Source: Victivallales bacterium (lineage in GTDB: Bacteria; Verrucomicrobiota; Lentisphaeria; Oligosphaerales; Oligosphaeraceae). From it: a stretch of 36,297 bases of DNA. The DNA is taken from positions 1-36,297 of the forward strand of contig JAGCSE010000223.1 in NCBI GenBank assembly GCA_017964325.1. The letters run 5' to 3'. The position numbers and the translations under genes are program-made. Positions within the stretch are counted from its first letter, which is position 1. Each line of letters starts with the position of its first letter. This document shows positions 1-9,058 of this stretch, piece by piece. Under the pieces are notes generated by a model. The model did no database searches and had not been told where the DNA came from. It worked only from the letters and a program-made list of their open reading frames with translations.

Positions 1-99
1 GCCCGCGGGACCCCCCTCGGCCGCAGGCGGGACCCCCTCGGCCGCAGGCGGGACGCCCGCGGGACACCCTCGGCCGCAGGCGGGACGCCGCGGGACCAC
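1..99. repeat. GC-rich intergenic tandem repeat (two interleaved modules)
   Basis: Two short modules alternate. Module A (CTCGGCCGCAGGCGGGAC) occurs at 16-33, 37-54 and 69-86. Module B (GCCCGCGGGAC, once missing a C) occurs at 1-11, 55-65 and 87-96. The order is B-A-A-B-A-B and the array runs up to the stop codon of the minus-strand oxidoreductase. No T-tract follows it, so it does not look like a classical terminator. The array is cut by the window edge. Its core CGGCCGCAGGC recurs at the other end of the window (36270-36280). Confidence 0.85.
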
Positions 100-1122
100 C
101 TATTCCACGATCAGCTTGAGGCCGTCGAGACGGACGGGGCGGCCGAGTTCCGCGCTCTTGCGGATGGCGATGCACGTCAGATGGGCGTTGACGGCGGAGC
201 GGAGATTGTTCGGCGACTCCTTGTCCTCCTTCAGGCATTCCACAAAATGCGAGACCATGGCGGGGAAGGGATGGTCATAGACGTCGCCGGATTTCTTGAC
301 GCCCGTGTCCAATGTGAAGAACTCCTTCTGGCCTTCAAATCGCTTCAGATAGAAGCGGTCGTTGACGATGGTGCCTTTTTCGCCAAGGATGCTTGTATTT
401 GCCGTATAAGGAGTTGTGCCGACAAGTGAGCAGGAGAACACGCCGATGGCGCCGTTGGAGAACTGCACCTGCGCCGTTTCGACAGGCGGATATTCATAGT
501 AGTCGCCGACCATGATGGCCTGCGCCGAAACGCGGGTGATGTCCGCTCCGATAATGTATCGGACCATATCGACGGAATGGCAGCCTGCAAGAATGAACGC
601 GCCGCCCGTCTGTTCGCCATGCTTCATCCAGCCTTTGCGTTCACGGCCGAACCAATAGTCGGTGTTGGCCATGAAAACTCTGCCGAGTTCGCCTTCGGTG
701 ATGAGTCGTTTTTGCAGTTGAACAAGCGGGTTGAAGCGCAGGATGAACGCCACAAGTGTATGGGCATGAGTTATTTCCGCCGTTTCAATGAGTCGCGGGA
801 TGTCTTCTTCGCGGATGGCGATTGGCTTTTCCAGAAAGACGTGCTTGCCTGCTTTCATGGCGAGGATGGCCTCCTCCGCATGCTGACAGTTTGGCGTGCA
901 GATGGAGACGATGTCGATGCGGTCGTCGTTGAGAATGTCGTTGAAATCCGTGACGGCACGGCAGTCGAGGCCGAATTCCGCCTGCTTGGCACGGACGCTT
1001 TCCAAGCGTCTGCTGCCGAGTGTAACGATTTCGCATAAAGGATGTTTCAGATAGGCGTTGATGTGACCACTGGCAACCCAGCCGCAGCCCCAGACTGCAC
1101 AACCGTATTTTCCGTTCTTCAT
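100..1122 (-). CDS. Gfo/Idh/MocA family NAD(P)-dependent oxidoreductase
   Basis: A 340-residue protein starting at the ATG at 1120-1122. An AGAGGA ribosome site stands just upstream, and the open frame further upstream is ignored because it runs through the promoter. The N-terminus has a Rossmann dinucleotide fold with the GCGWVASGH turn. The family motif EKP (in VFLEKPIAI) follows, then the C-terminal alpha/beta substrate domain (EVGH-equivalent region GCHSVDMVRYIIG). Family members oxidise or reduce sugars, inositols and related polyols. The substrate cannot be read here, but the divergent DUF4838 glycosidase suggests sugar catabolism in the cytoplasm. It ends in TAG directly beside the GC-rich repeat. 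Confidence 0.92.
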   Translation of the reverse strand: MKNGKYGCAVWGCGWVASGHINAYLKHPLCEIVTLGSRRLESVRAKQAEFGLDCRAVTDFNDILNDDRIDIVSICTPNCQHAEEAILAMKAGKHVFLEKPIAIREEDIPRLIETAEITHAHTLVAFILRFNPLVQLQKRLITEGELGRVFMANTDYWFGRERKGWMKHGEQTGGAFILAGCHSVDMVRYIIGADITRVSAQAIMVGDYYEYPPVETAQVQFSNGAIGVFSCSLVGTTPYTANTSILGEKGTIVNDRFYLKRFEGQKEFFTLDTGVKKSGDVYDHPFPAMVSHFVECLKEDKESPNNLRSAVNAHLTCIAIRKSAELGRPVRLDGLKLIVE

Positions 1123-1166
1123 GATGTCCTCTTGTTGTTTGTTGTTTGATGAAATGTACAATGAAC

Positions 1167-1195
1167 AATATAGTCGATTCTGTAGAAATTGGCAA
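1167..1195 (-). promoter_or_regulatory. Predicted sigma70 promoter of the oxidoreductase gene
   Basis: On the minus strand TTGCCA (1190-1195) and TATATT (1167-1172) are separated by 17 bp, about 45 bp upstream of the oxidoreductase start. The TTGCCA -35 box matches the one in the ATPase promoter at 8988. An inverted repeat (1197-1220) lies immediately upstream. Confidence 0.55.
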
Positions 1196-1196
1196 A

Positions 1197-1220
1197 GGAA
1201 TGGTTGACATCTGCCATTCC
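1197..1220. promoter_or_regulatory. Inverted repeat in divergent promoter region, operator candidate
   Basis: GGAATGG (1197-1203) and CCATTCC (1214-1220) are perfect 7-bp arms around a 10-bp centre. The centre contains TTGACA (1204-1209), a good -35 box for the plus-strand DUF4838 gene. Possible -10 boxes are TAAATT after 16 bp or TATAAA after 14 bp. The element lies between two divergent genes and could regulate both. Its TGGTTG...TCTTGCCATT-like layout resembles the sites at 8975-8993 and 10418-10436. Confidence 0.45.
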
Positions 1221-1290
1221 ATATATAAATTTGCAAACAGACGGTTTTCGGGTGGAATTGTTGTTCAATCCATGAAGAAAGAGGTTCATC

Positions 1291-4200
1291 ATGAAACATT
1301 TGACTGGTTTGTTATTGCTTTGTTTGACAGCGACTTCCGTACAGGCCGACCTTGTTGTCGCGCATCGTGGGCAGCCCGCAGACACCGTGATCGTCCATGC
1401 GGCAGATGCCCCTGAATCCATCAAATTGGCTTGCAACGAGTTGCAGATGTACATCGAACGCCAGACGGGTGTGAAGCTGCCGATACAGGACGACGGCGGA
1501 GCGTTGCCGAAGAAGGCGATTCTTGTCGGCAAGCCGCGTTATCTGGCGGAACTGCCCGGCTGTCAGTTTCCTGAAATGAAACTGCCAGACGACTCGTTCA
1601 GGTTGAAGACGGTCGGCGAACGACTTGTCATCTACGGGGGGAAGCGTGGCGGAATGTACGGCGTGTATGAAATTCTGGAGCGCTTCGGCGGATGCCGTTG
1701 GTATTCGTCTTGGTGCGAAGTTGTTCCGACGCTGGACGAATTCAAAGTCCCGTCGAATTTGGACGAAATGCAAGTTCCCGCGTTTTTGATGCGCGAGCCG
1801 TTCTGGTATGACATGTTCAACACGGCGCAGGCCTATCGCAACAAATGCAACGGCAACCAGATGCGGCTTTCGGAAAAGGAAGGCGGAAAGGTGCGTTTCG
1901 GCAGCGGCTTGTTCGTCCACACGATGGATCAGCTCATCCCCGTGAGCGAGTTCTATGAAACTCATCCTGAATACTTTGCGGAAATCGGCGGCACCCGCCG
2001 CAACGGCTATGTGCAGCGCTGTCTGACGAATCCGGACGTGTTGAAAATCACGACGGAGCGGCTGCTGGCGCGCATCCGCAAGGATCCGACGGCGACGATG
2101 TACAGCGTCAGCCAGAACGACGTCTATAATTTCTGCACATGCAAGGAATGCAACGCGATGGCGGAAAAATACGGCGGGCAGTCCGGCCTGCTGATCTGGT
2201 TCGTGAACCAAGTGGCGGAGGCGGTCGAGAAGGAGTTTCCGAACGCGTTGATCGAAACGCTTGCGTATCAATATACACGGACGCCGCCTGTGAACATCAA
2301 GCCGCGCCACAACGTCGTGCCGCGCCTCTGCACAATTGAATGCGATTTCTCCAAGCCGCTGGATGTCTCCAAATACGCGCAGAACGTGAAATTCGTGAAG
2401 GACATCGAAGGCTGGAGCTCCATGACGGACAAGCTGTTCATCTGGGACTACACGACGGATTTCGCCAATTATCTCTGCCCGTTCCCGAACTTCGGCTGTC
2501 TGCAGGGCAACGTGAAATTCTTCCGCGACAACCACGTCATCGGCCTGATGGAGCAGGGCGCCTATCAGGGCTATCATGCGGAATTCGCGGAACTTAGAGG
2601 ATGGTTGCTGGCGAAGCTGCTGTGGAATCCGGACCAGGACATCGCGCCGTTGTACGACGATTTCTTCAACGGCTACTACGGCAAAGGCGCACCGTTCATC
2701 CGCAAGTATTTCGATGAATTGCAGTCGCTCGTGACGGGCGATGACAAGGTCTTGAACATCTGGATCGCGCCGACGGTCGGTTGGATTACGGATGACTTTC
2801 TGGATCGCGCATTGGCGTTGTGGGATCAAGCGGAGGCCGCTGTAAAGGACGATCCCATCCGTCTTTACAATGTCCGCAAGAGCTCCATTCCTGTTTTCTT
2901 CGCGCTGTATCAGCGGATGCCGCATGGCGAGCCCGACTACAAATGGTCGGACACGGAAGTCCAGCCGTTGATGTCGCCCAAAGCCGAGAGAGTTTGCACG
3001 GAACTGGTGGCTCGTTATGACGAAGCGGATCCGAACGGCGTCAAGCGTGGCATTCACATCCGCGAAGGCGGTAACGCACAGTATCAGGAATGGCTGAAAT
3101 ATGTGAAGAGGGCTCCCGTTGTCACAGTGAAAGGTGGCGGTTACACGGTAGGCATCGCGCCGAAACTGAGTGCGCAGGTTGGTTTCCTCCGTGATGCTTC
3201 TGGACGTGACCTGTTGGATTCGAAAGCTGGCGGCTTCGTTTTTTCAAACAATCTCGGTGGAACGTTTTCAGACGTCGAAATGTTGGAATATGCCGTCAAG
3301 GAGCAGAGCGATGACAAATTGTTTTTATCTGCGGAAAAAGACGGTCTTGAGTTCAAGCGGTTTGTTAGTGTTAACAAAAATGCCGGAATGGATTTTATTT
3401 CGGAAATTCATAGTAAATCGGATAAAATCCAGAAAGTACGTCCATTCACGTCAATGGCGTTGAAGATAAAAGCCAGTCCGTACTTTGCGTGGCAAATTGA
3501 CGTCTTACGGTGGAACATTTGTACGTTGCAGGCCGGGACGAAGCTGGACTACATGGCGATTGACGGTGAAAAACTCAAAGAACACTCGTCACTTACATTC
3601 GTAGGATCCGATGGGCGCGGCGTGCAGATATATTTCCCGTTCTCCGCACGGTATGAGCGTGTTGCCGTCCAATATCAAGCCGATGGATTGCGCGTTTATT
3701 TCATTGAAAAAGCCATTGATTTGAAACAAGGGGAAAATGCATGGGCGAATCTAGCGAATCGCACTGATGAGAAACCTAGTGGTTTGGTAACCCGTCCCTA
3801 TGGCTTGAGAACTGTAACGGAATCCTCTCTAGCTGATAGGATGAAGCCTTTGGATGCGAATGCCCCTGCGCGTCTGGTCTATGAAGACTGTATGATTCCA
3901 TTAAGCAAGAAGCCGATGTGGGGCGAGACGGTCATCGACGCGGAAGCCATTGACAAATCGGCACATAGGCTGACAAACACGCACTATGAATGGTGCATTC
4001 AGCTACGGCCGGACATGAGTCTTCTGGACGCGTCCAAAACATATACGGTTCGCGCACGCGTGAAGGTCGTTCCGAAGGAAGGCGCAACTGGCGAAGCCTT
4101 CTGGGCGGGCATCTACAATACATCGACAACGGAGTACTACGGCAACATCAGCGTGAATCTTAAGAACGTCCAGCCTGGCTACCAGTGGTATGTGCTTAGT

Positions 4201-4320
4201 GAAAAGTGGCCACCGCATGGCTCCGATTACATCTGGATGGGACCACCGCGTTTCACAAACGGCAAATCGCCCGTAGAGAATGTGTATTTGGATAGAATTG
4301 AAATCATTGAAAATAAGTGA
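1291..4320 (+). CDS. Secreted DUF4838 domain-containing glycosidase-like protein
   Basis: A 1009-residue exported protein. Residues 1-19 form a signal peptide (MKHLTGLLLLCLTATSVQA) and a GAGG ribosome site precedes the ATG. Residues about 25-165 resemble the N-terminal domain that precedes alpha-glucuronidase-like barrels. Residues about 195-500 are the DUF4838 barrel, with the hallmark SQND...CTCKEC segment (273-287). A beta-rich region follows, and the last 130 residues look like a jelly-roll carbohydrate-binding domain. DUF4838 proteins are common in polysaccharide-degrading PVC and Bacteroidota species, but their substrate is generally unassigned. The opposite-strand oxidoreductase shares its promoter region. 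Bases 3190-3800 appear more AT-rich than the rest of the gene. Confidence 0.88.
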   Translation: MKHLTGLLLLCLTATSVQADLVVAHRGQPADTVIVHAADAPESIKLACNELQMYIERQTGVKLPIQDDGGALPKKAILVGKPRYLAELPGCQFPEMKLPDDSFRLKTVGERLVIYGGKRGGMYGVYEILERFGGCRWYSSWCEVVPTLDEFKVPSNLDEMQVPAFLMREPFWYDMFNTAQAYRNKCNGNQMRLSEKEGGKVRFGSGLFVHTMDQLIPVSEFYETHPEYFAEIGGTRRNGYVQRCLTNPDVLKITTERLLARIRKDPTATMYSVSQNDVYNFCTCKECNAMAEKYGGQSGLLIWFVNQVAEAVEKEFPNALIETLAYQYTRTPPVNIKPRHNVVPRLCTIECDFSKPLDVSKYAQNVKFVKDIEGWSSMTDKLFIWDYTTDFANYLCPFPNFGCLQGNVKFFRDNHVIGLMEQGAYQGYHAEFAELRGWLLAKLLWNPDQDIAPLYDDFFNGYYGKGAPFIRKYFDELQSLVTGDDKVLNIWIAPTVGWITDDFLDRALALWDQAEAAVKDDPIRLYNVRKSSIPVFFALYQRMPHGEPDYKWSDTEVQPLMSPKAERVCTELVARYDEADPNGVKRGIHIREGGNAQYQEWLKYVKRAPVVTVKGGGYTVGIAPKLSAQVGFLRDASGRDLLDSKAGGFVFSNNLGGTFSDVEMLEYAVKEQSDDKLFLSAEKDGLEFKRFVSVNKNAGMDFISEIHSKSDKIQKVRPFTSMALKIKASPYFAWQIDVLRWNICTLQAGTKLDYMAIDGEKLKEHSSLTFVGSDGRGVQIYFPFSARYERVAVQYQADGLRVYFIEKAIDLKQGENAWANLANRTDEKPSGLVTRPYGLRTVTESSLADRMKPLDANAPARLVYEDCMIPLSKKPMWGETVIDAEAIDKSAHRLTNTHYEWCIQLRPDMSLLDASKTYTVRARVKVVPKEGATGEAFWAGIYNTSTTEYYGNISVNLKNVQPGYQWYVLSEKWPPHGSDYIWMGPPRFTNGKSPVENVYLDRIEIIENK

Positions 4321-4331
4321 TTTAATCTAGC

Positions 4332-4394
4332 GTTTCTAGAAGCTCTAGAAGCTCTAGAAGCTCTAGAAGCTCTAGAAGCTCTAGATAATCTAGA
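4332..4394. repeat. 9-bp tandem repeat AGCTCTAGA
   Basis: Five perfect head-to-tail copies of AGCTCTAGA fill 4341-4385, flanked by degenerate units GTTTCTAGA (4332-4340) and TAATCTAGA (4386-4394). Every unit carries the palindrome TCTAGA. The array occupies most of the 90-bp gap between the DUF4838 gene and the next gene and ends right at that gene's ribosome site. No promoter is obvious, so the downstream gene may be read through from upstream. Confidence 0.9.
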
Positions 4395-4410
4395 AAAAGG
4401 AATATTGATT

Positions 4411-5601
4411 ATGAAGAAAATTCTAATTGTTTTCTGTCTGTTGTTTGTGTTTGCGGAGGCGCATGTCAGTAACTGGCCACTCCGTCCCTCCGCTGACTTG
4501 CGTGATGATGCCATGAAGCAAATCAAGACGTTTACGGAGAACTTCCCACAGGATGCGGCGGTAGCGCGTGCGAAGGAGATTCTGGCGGACGAAACGATGC
4601 AAAAGGATGTCCATGCATGGATGAGACCGACCATGGATCTGGCGTTGGACATTTTAGACCGCCATCCCGTTTCGCCTGAAAACGAAGCCATCCGCAAAGC
4701 CGCGCTGATCATTCTTGACTATCCGATTCATGTGAATAACAAGGCGGACGAACCGGATGTCAATGAAAAATGGCAGTCGCTGATTGCGTACTATCAGCAA
4801 CGTGCGCTGAAAAAACTTGCGGAAACAGTTAAGAAGACGAAAGTTCCAGCTGGCAAGCTGGCGATCTGGAAAGTCTATAACATGGGCTACATCATCAAGA
4901 GCGAGCATCATTGCATTGCATGGGACATTGTGCGCACCAATGGTTTAGGACAACATGTCAATGAACTGAACGAACCGATGGCGGAGCTGTTGAAGGAAAT
5001 CGAATGCATGTTCGTTTCCCATTGGCATGGCGACCATTTGCAGATGTGGTGCGCATGGCGCATCCTGAAAGATGGCAAGCCTGTGTTCATTCCGGAAATT
5101 CCGCCCAGAAAAGAAGCGCCGGCGCCGAACCGGGAGGACAAGCGGTTTACGTATGTCTGGAAGAGCGAGGAAGTTCCGGCGGAAGGCTATAACGGCATCA
5201 CGTTCAAGTGCATACCAGGCCATCAAGTGGAGTTATTATGCAGCTTGTTCTCCGTGACAATCGACGGACTGACCATTCTGCAGACAGGCGACAACCAAGA
5301 CAGGACCGTCTTTGATCATTTTGCGGAACTGGGCCGCGTCGATGTACTGATCGGCACCTGCTGGACTTCCATTCCTCGAAATGGATTGGAAATCGCAAAG
5401 TCCTGCAAAGGAGAAGGTATCGAACGGCCGCAGTTCTATATCACGGGGCATGAAAACGAAATGGGTCATCCGCCGACCAATCGCGAATCCTTCAAGGAGA
5501 CCTACATGCGGTTGGGCGACCGCAGCAAACTGCCGATGCCGACATTCATTTTGAATGTTGGCGAAGGCGTGTGGTATCCGGAGGGCACAGCCATCCAATA
5601 A
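4411..5601 (+). CDS. Exported metallo-beta-lactamase-fold hydrolase
   Basis: A 396-residue protein. The ATG at 4411 is preferred over the TTG at 4405 because AAAAGGA lies 9 bases upstream. Residues 1-17 look like a signal peptide. Residues about 25-150 are a helical N-terminal region without a recognised family. The metallo-beta-lactamase domain follows, with the HxHxDH metal motif HWHGDH at 204-209, a further His at 271 (PGHQ) and an Asp in QTGDN (294). HENEMGH (347-353) supplies later histidines. This fold hydrolyses esters, lactones, phosphodiesters or amides. The present substrate is unknown, and the surroundings suggest a role in sugar degradation. It may share a transcript with the HAD and GH95 genes. 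Confidence 0.85.
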   Translation: MKKILIVFCLLFVFAEAHVSNWPLRPSADLRDDAMKQIKTFTENFPQDAAVARAKEILADETMQKDVHAWMRPTMDLALDILDRHPVSPENEAIRKAALIILDYPIHVNNKADEPDVNEKWQSLIAYYQQRALKKLAETVKKTKVPAGKLAIWKVYNMGYIIKSEHHCIAWDIVRTNGLGQHVNELNEPMAELLKEIECMFVSHWHGDHLQMWCAWRILKDGKPVFIPEIPPRKEAPAPNREDKRFTYVWKSEEVPAEGYNGITFKCIPGHQVELLCSLFSVTIDGLTILQTGDNQDRTVFDHFAELGRVDVLIGTCWTSIPRNGLEIAKSCKGEGIERPQFYITGHENEMGHPPTNRESFKETYMRLGDRSKLPMPTFILNVGEGVWYPEGTAIQ

Positions 5602-5636
5602 TGATTAATGATTAATGATTAATGAGTAATGAGTAA
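5602..5636. repeat. 7-bp tandem repeat TGATTAA directly after a stop codon
   Basis: Immediately after the TAA of the preceding gene, TGATTAA occurs three times and TGAGTAA twice. The period is 7 and each unit contains both TGA and TAA, so all three plus-strand frames are closed within about 20 bases. An AT-rich stretch follows up to the HAD gene, with no convincing promoter or ribosome site. Confidence 0.85.
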
Positions 5637-5677
5637 TTAAATAAATAATTGTAAACTGTTAATTCTTAATTCGTAAA

Positions 5678-6529
5678 ATGGCACATTTGACAAAATTCAG
5701 CGGCCATTGCCGCTATATCGTGACGGACATTGATTATACGTTCATCGGACGCGATCGCCAGATGATTCAGGCGAATCTGGATGCAATCCGCGATGCGCAG
5801 GCTGCCGGCATCGAAGTCGCTTTCGCGACAGGACGTTGCATGAGCGCCATTCAAGATTGGTGTGAAAAGATGAAACTGACAGCGCCGCAGGTTGTCGATA
5901 ACGGCGCGACTGTGTATTCGCCTGTGACAAAGAAAGTCTTGGACGCGAAAGTGCATACGGTCGAAGCCTGCCGCTTTTGGGCGGAAGGTTTTCACAATGC
6001 GGGCTTTGAGCCTGTCATCTGCACGCCGGAGGACTACTATGTCTGCAATCCCGACGACGATGTGCGGCATCAGATCGAAGTTCATGACGAACACTATGTC
6101 GTCTATGATTCATGGGACAAGATGATGGCGGATCATGAAGCGCGGGCGGTGAAGGTCACGGGAACGACGGGGCATCGCATCGCGGAGATTGAGGCGTTGT
6201 CAACCTCCTTGATAGCAGAGGCTAAGAGACGTGGAATTCCGTTTAGTGCAACTTACACGGAGAAGGGGATTCTCGTCGTGACGGCGGAAAACGTTTCGAA
6301 GATGAGCGGCGTGGCGATGGCGGCGGCGCAAATTGGCTGTGGTGTGGAGGATGTGGCGGCCATCGGTGACGGCGACAACGATGCCGACATGCTCGCAGGT
6401 TGCGGACTTGGCATAGCGTTGGAGAATGGGACGGATATGGCGAAAGCCGCCGCCAGCCATGTCGTCGGCAGCTGCGATGACGCAGGCTTTGCGCAGGCTA
6501 TTCGGATGATCCTGGAAAAAAGAGTATGA
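5678..6529 (+). CDS. Cof-type HAD-superfamily sugar-phosphatase-like hydrolase
   Basis: A 283-residue cytoplasmic protein. HAD motif I is DIDYT (nucleophile D17, acid D19), motif II is the Thr of ATGR (T51), the motif III Lys falls in NVSKMSG, and motif IV is GDGDNDADML. A C2-type cap lies between motifs II and III, as in the Cof/YbjI group that dephosphorylates sugar phosphates and related metabolites. The ATG at 5678 has no clear Shine-Dalgarno. The gene follows the TGATTAA repeat and precedes the fucosidase by 47 bp, so it probably belongs to the same transcript. Confidence 0.9.
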   Translation: MAHLTKFSGHCRYIVTDIDYTFIGRDRQMIQANLDAIRDAQAAGIEVAFATGRCMSAIQDWCEKMKLTAPQVVDNGATVYSPVTKKVLDAKVHTVEACRFWAEGFHNAGFEPVICTPEDYYVCNPDDDVRHQIEVHDEHYVVYDSWDKMMADHEARAVKVTGTTGHRIAEIEALSTSLIAEAKRRGIPFSATYTEKGILVVTAENVSKMSGVAMAAAQIGCGVEDVAAIGDGDNDADMLAGCGLGIALENGTDMAKAAASHVVGSCDDAGFAQAIRMILEKRV

Positions 6530-6576
6530 TTTTGTAACGCAGAGGGTTGTGGAGTTTTTAATACATGAGGTGATAA

Positions 6577-8922
6577 ATGGAAAAGACGGATTTCAGAGGT
6601 TTTGAACTGCACTATACATCGCCTGCCGCATATTGGGAGGCCGCGTTGCCGTTGGGAAACGGACGGATGGGTGCCATGCATTTCGGCGGCGTGCAGGATG
6701 ATCGCTTTGATTTGAACGAAGATACGTTGTGGTCGGGACTTCCAGAAATGGACTTTCCTGAAGGAGGGCCGGCCGTCATACAGCAGGCGCGGGAATTCTT
6801 GAAAACAGGTCAGCCAACCAAGGCGGACCGACTTATCGAACAGAAGCTCCAGACGTACGACAGCCAGACATATATGCTTGCAGGGACGTTGCGTCTGCAT
6901 TTTGATGGCGAAGGTGAAGCCGCTCCTTACTACCGTGAACTTGATTTGAAGCGGGCGGTGTCCACCGTCTGTTATTCTCAAGGTGGCGTTTCATTTGTGC
7001 GAGAAGCGTTTGTCTCCCATCCGCAACAGGTTATGGTCATCCATCTGGCTGCGAGCCAAGCGGGAGGCTGCAATGTCCGCGCCATGCTGGAATCGCAGAT
7101 GAAGGGGCAGGTGGCTGTCGATGGCGGCGATCTTGTCTATGACGCGGCGTGTCCTGCCTACAACCGGCGTGGTCGGATCGACTGGACGGATGCGAAGAAC
7201 CGCACTGGCATCCGCTATCAGATGCGCATGAGAGTTTTGGCGGGCGGCGGAACGGTGGAAGCGTCTGCGGAGAACGGCATTTCAGTCAAGAACGCGGACA
7301 GCGCGTTGATTCTCGTGGCAATCCGTTCCAATTTCGTCAATTACAAAACCATGCCGAGTAGCGACATCAAGCCTGAACTTTTGACGAAACAGGACTTGGA
7401 TACGGCGGCGGGCATGTCGTATGATGCGTTGCTGAAACAACATCTGGCGGATTACCAACCGTTGTTCGAGCGGTCGCAACTGAATCTGCCGCGTACAGCA
7501 GACGACGCGTTGCCAACCATCGAACGGTTGCGCCAATGCTCCAAGAGCGGCAAAGTGTCACCAAATCTTGTCGCAATGCTTTACCATTTCGGACGTTATC
7601 TGCTGATTTCCTGCAGTCGCCCAGGCACTCAGGCCGCCAATTTGCAGGGCATCTGGAACAATCTTATGCAGCCGCCATGGGCATGCAATTACACGACGAA
7701 CATCAATTTGGAGATGAACTACTGGCCTGCGGAAACAACGAATCTGTCGGAACTTGCGGAGCCGATCCTGTCATTTGCGAAAGACATTTCGGAGAAGGGG
7801 GCGGTTGGTGCGCAGAAAGTCTTCGGTGCACATGGTTGGTGCATGTATCACAACAGCGACATCTGGCGCTATGCTTCTTTGGCCAGCGGACAGGCCCGCT
7901 GGGGGTATTTCCCGCTGTGTGGATTGTGGGTCGCCAGCCATGTCATGGAGCATTTCCGTTTCACGCAAGATGTTGATTTCCTGAAAGAAAACTATCCGAT
8001 CCTGAAAGGCTGCGTGGAGTTCCTGCTGGATTATGTTGTTCCAGACGGTGACGGAAAAGTCGCGTTGATGCCTTCCACATCTCCTGAACATGCCTATCGG
8101 CTGCCTGAAAACGCAGGTGTCGCCTTCTGCTGCAAAAACTCCGGCATCGATGTCACGATGGCGCGTGAGGCGGTGAAAAATGTCATTGAAAGCGCGGGCG
8201 TTCTGAAGATTGACGATGATTTCGTTGCGAAAACGAAAGACCTTCTGAAGAAACTGCCGTTGCCGCCAGTCGGTTCCGAAGGGCAGTTGCTGGAGTTTGG
8301 CGCGGATGTTCCCGATGAAGACATCCATCATCGTCATTTGTCTCACATGTACGGTGTCTATCCGGGGGCTGAATTTACACAAGACGTTCATCCTGAACTT
8401 TATGAAGCGACAAAGAAATCATTGTTGCGCCGCGGCGACATGTCAACGGGCTGGGCGATGGGATGGCGAGCCGCCCTATGGGCGCGTTTCCACGACGGCG
8501 ACCATGTCTGCAAGGTGTTGATGCACTTGTTGAGCCTGGTCGAACCGGACAATCCCGCAAACCGCAACCATGGCGGCGTTTATGCAAATTTATTTGATGC
8601 GCATCCACCGTTCCAGATCGACGGCAATTTCGGTGCGGCCGCCGCAATTGCGGAAATGCTGTTGCAAAGTCATCGCAAGACACAAGACGGATTGCCTTTG
8701 ATTGAGATTCTGCCCGCATTGCCGTCGGCTTGGACGGACGGCTCCGTGACAGGCCTTCGTGCGCGCGGTGCATTGACAGTCGATATCGAGTGGGCAAGTG
8801 GAAAATTGGCGAAATGCTGCGTGAAGGCCGAAAAATCCTGTCGTTTCCAGGTGGCAACGCCAGACGGAAAACGTATGGATGTAACCATGCAGGCTGGCGA
8901 GACAAAGCAGATTATCGGATGA
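6577..8922 (+). CDS. Glycoside hydrolase family 95, alpha-L-fucosidase-type
   Basis: A 781-residue, full-length GH95 protein. A GAGGTGATAA ribosome site precedes the ATG. The N-terminal beta-sandwich begins with the family signature PLGNGRMGA (25-33) and LNEDTLWSG (46-54). The (alpha/alpha)6 barrel carries [12 protein letters not shown], with N375 and N377 matching the two catalytic-site Asn of Bifidobacterium AfcA. E504 in SPE matches the general acid, and D682 in IDGNFG matches the Asp of AfcA. GH95 enzymes release alpha-1,2-fucose or alpha-L-galactose by inversion. There is no signal peptide, so it should act on imported oligosaccharides in the cytoplasm. The substrate within the family cannot be decided from sequence alone. 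Confidence 0.95.
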   Translation: MEKTDFRGFELHYTSPAAYWEAALPLGNGRMGAMHFGGVQDDRFDLNEDTLWSGLPEMDFPEGGPAVIQQAREFLKTGQPTKADRLIEQKLQTYDSQTYMLAGTLRLHFDGEGEAAPYYRELDLKRAVSTVCYSQGGVSFVREAFVSHPQQVMVIHLAASQAGGCNVRAMLESQMKGQVAVDGGDLVYDAACPAYNRRGRIDWTDAKNRTGIRYQMRMRVLAGGGTVEASAENGISVKNADSALILVAIRSNFVNYKTMPSSDIKPELLTKQDLDTAAGMSYDALLKQHLADYQPLFERSQLNLPRTADDALPTIERLRQCSKSGKVSPNLVAMLYHFGRYLLISCSRPGTQAANLQGIWNNLMQPPWACNYTTNINLEMNYWPAETTNLSELAEPILSFAKDISEKGAVGAQKVFGAHGWCMYHNSDIWRYASLASGQARWGYFPLCGLWVASHVMEHFRFTQDVDFLKENYPILKGCVEFLLDYVVPDGDGKVALMPSTSPEHAYRLPENAGVAFCCKNSGIDVTMAREAVKNVIESAGVLKIDDDFVAKTKDLLKKLPLPPVGSEGQLLEFGADVPDEDIHHRHLSHMYGVYPGAEFTQDVHPELYEATKKSLLRRGDMSTGWAMGWRAALWARFHDGDHVCKVLMHLLSLVEPDNPANRNHGGVYANLFDAHPPFQIDGNFGAAAAIAEMLLQSHRKTQDGLPLIEILPALPSAWTDGSVTGLRARGALTVDIEWASGKLAKCCVKAEKSCRFQVATPDGKRMDVTMQAGETKQIIG

Positions 8923-8941
8923 TGTTTTCAACACAGGAGAG

Positions 8942-8993
8942 TGGCAGGGTTTTCTTGCCACTTTTTAATAAAAATGGTTGGAAAATCTTGCCA
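8942..8993 (+). promoter_or_regulatory. Tandem palindromic operator pair, copy 1
   Basis: Two related 19-bp sites occur: TGGCAGGGTTTTCTTGCCA (8942-8960) and TGGTTGGAAAATCTTGCCA (8975-8993). Their centres are 33 bp apart, about three helical turns. The ideal palindrome is TGGCAAGAAAATCTTGCCA. The second site covers the -35 box of the next promoter, which fits repressor binding. The two sites are themselves arranged as an inverted repeat around the AT-rich centre and could fold into a hairpin in RNA. A close copy lies at 10385-10436. Confidence 0.7.
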
Positions 8994-9016
8994 TTTATTT
9001 TCACAAGGCTTATAGT
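8988..9016 (+). promoter_or_regulatory. Predicted sigma70 promoter of the ATPase gene
   Basis: TTGCCA (8988-8993), 17 bp, TATAGT (9011-9016). The start codon of the ATPase is 42 bp downstream of the -10 box. The -35 box is the right end of the operator-like palindrome. Confidence 0.65.
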
Positions 9017-9058
9017 ATTGTGATATTGTTTTCATGAATATGAATCTATGGAATCACG

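Noticed and set aside
1312..3057. 581-codon frame antisense to the DUF4838 gene
   Set aside because: The product is Arg/Val-rich without motifs and arises from codon bias on the opposite strand; the plus-strand gene has a signal peptide and family motifs.
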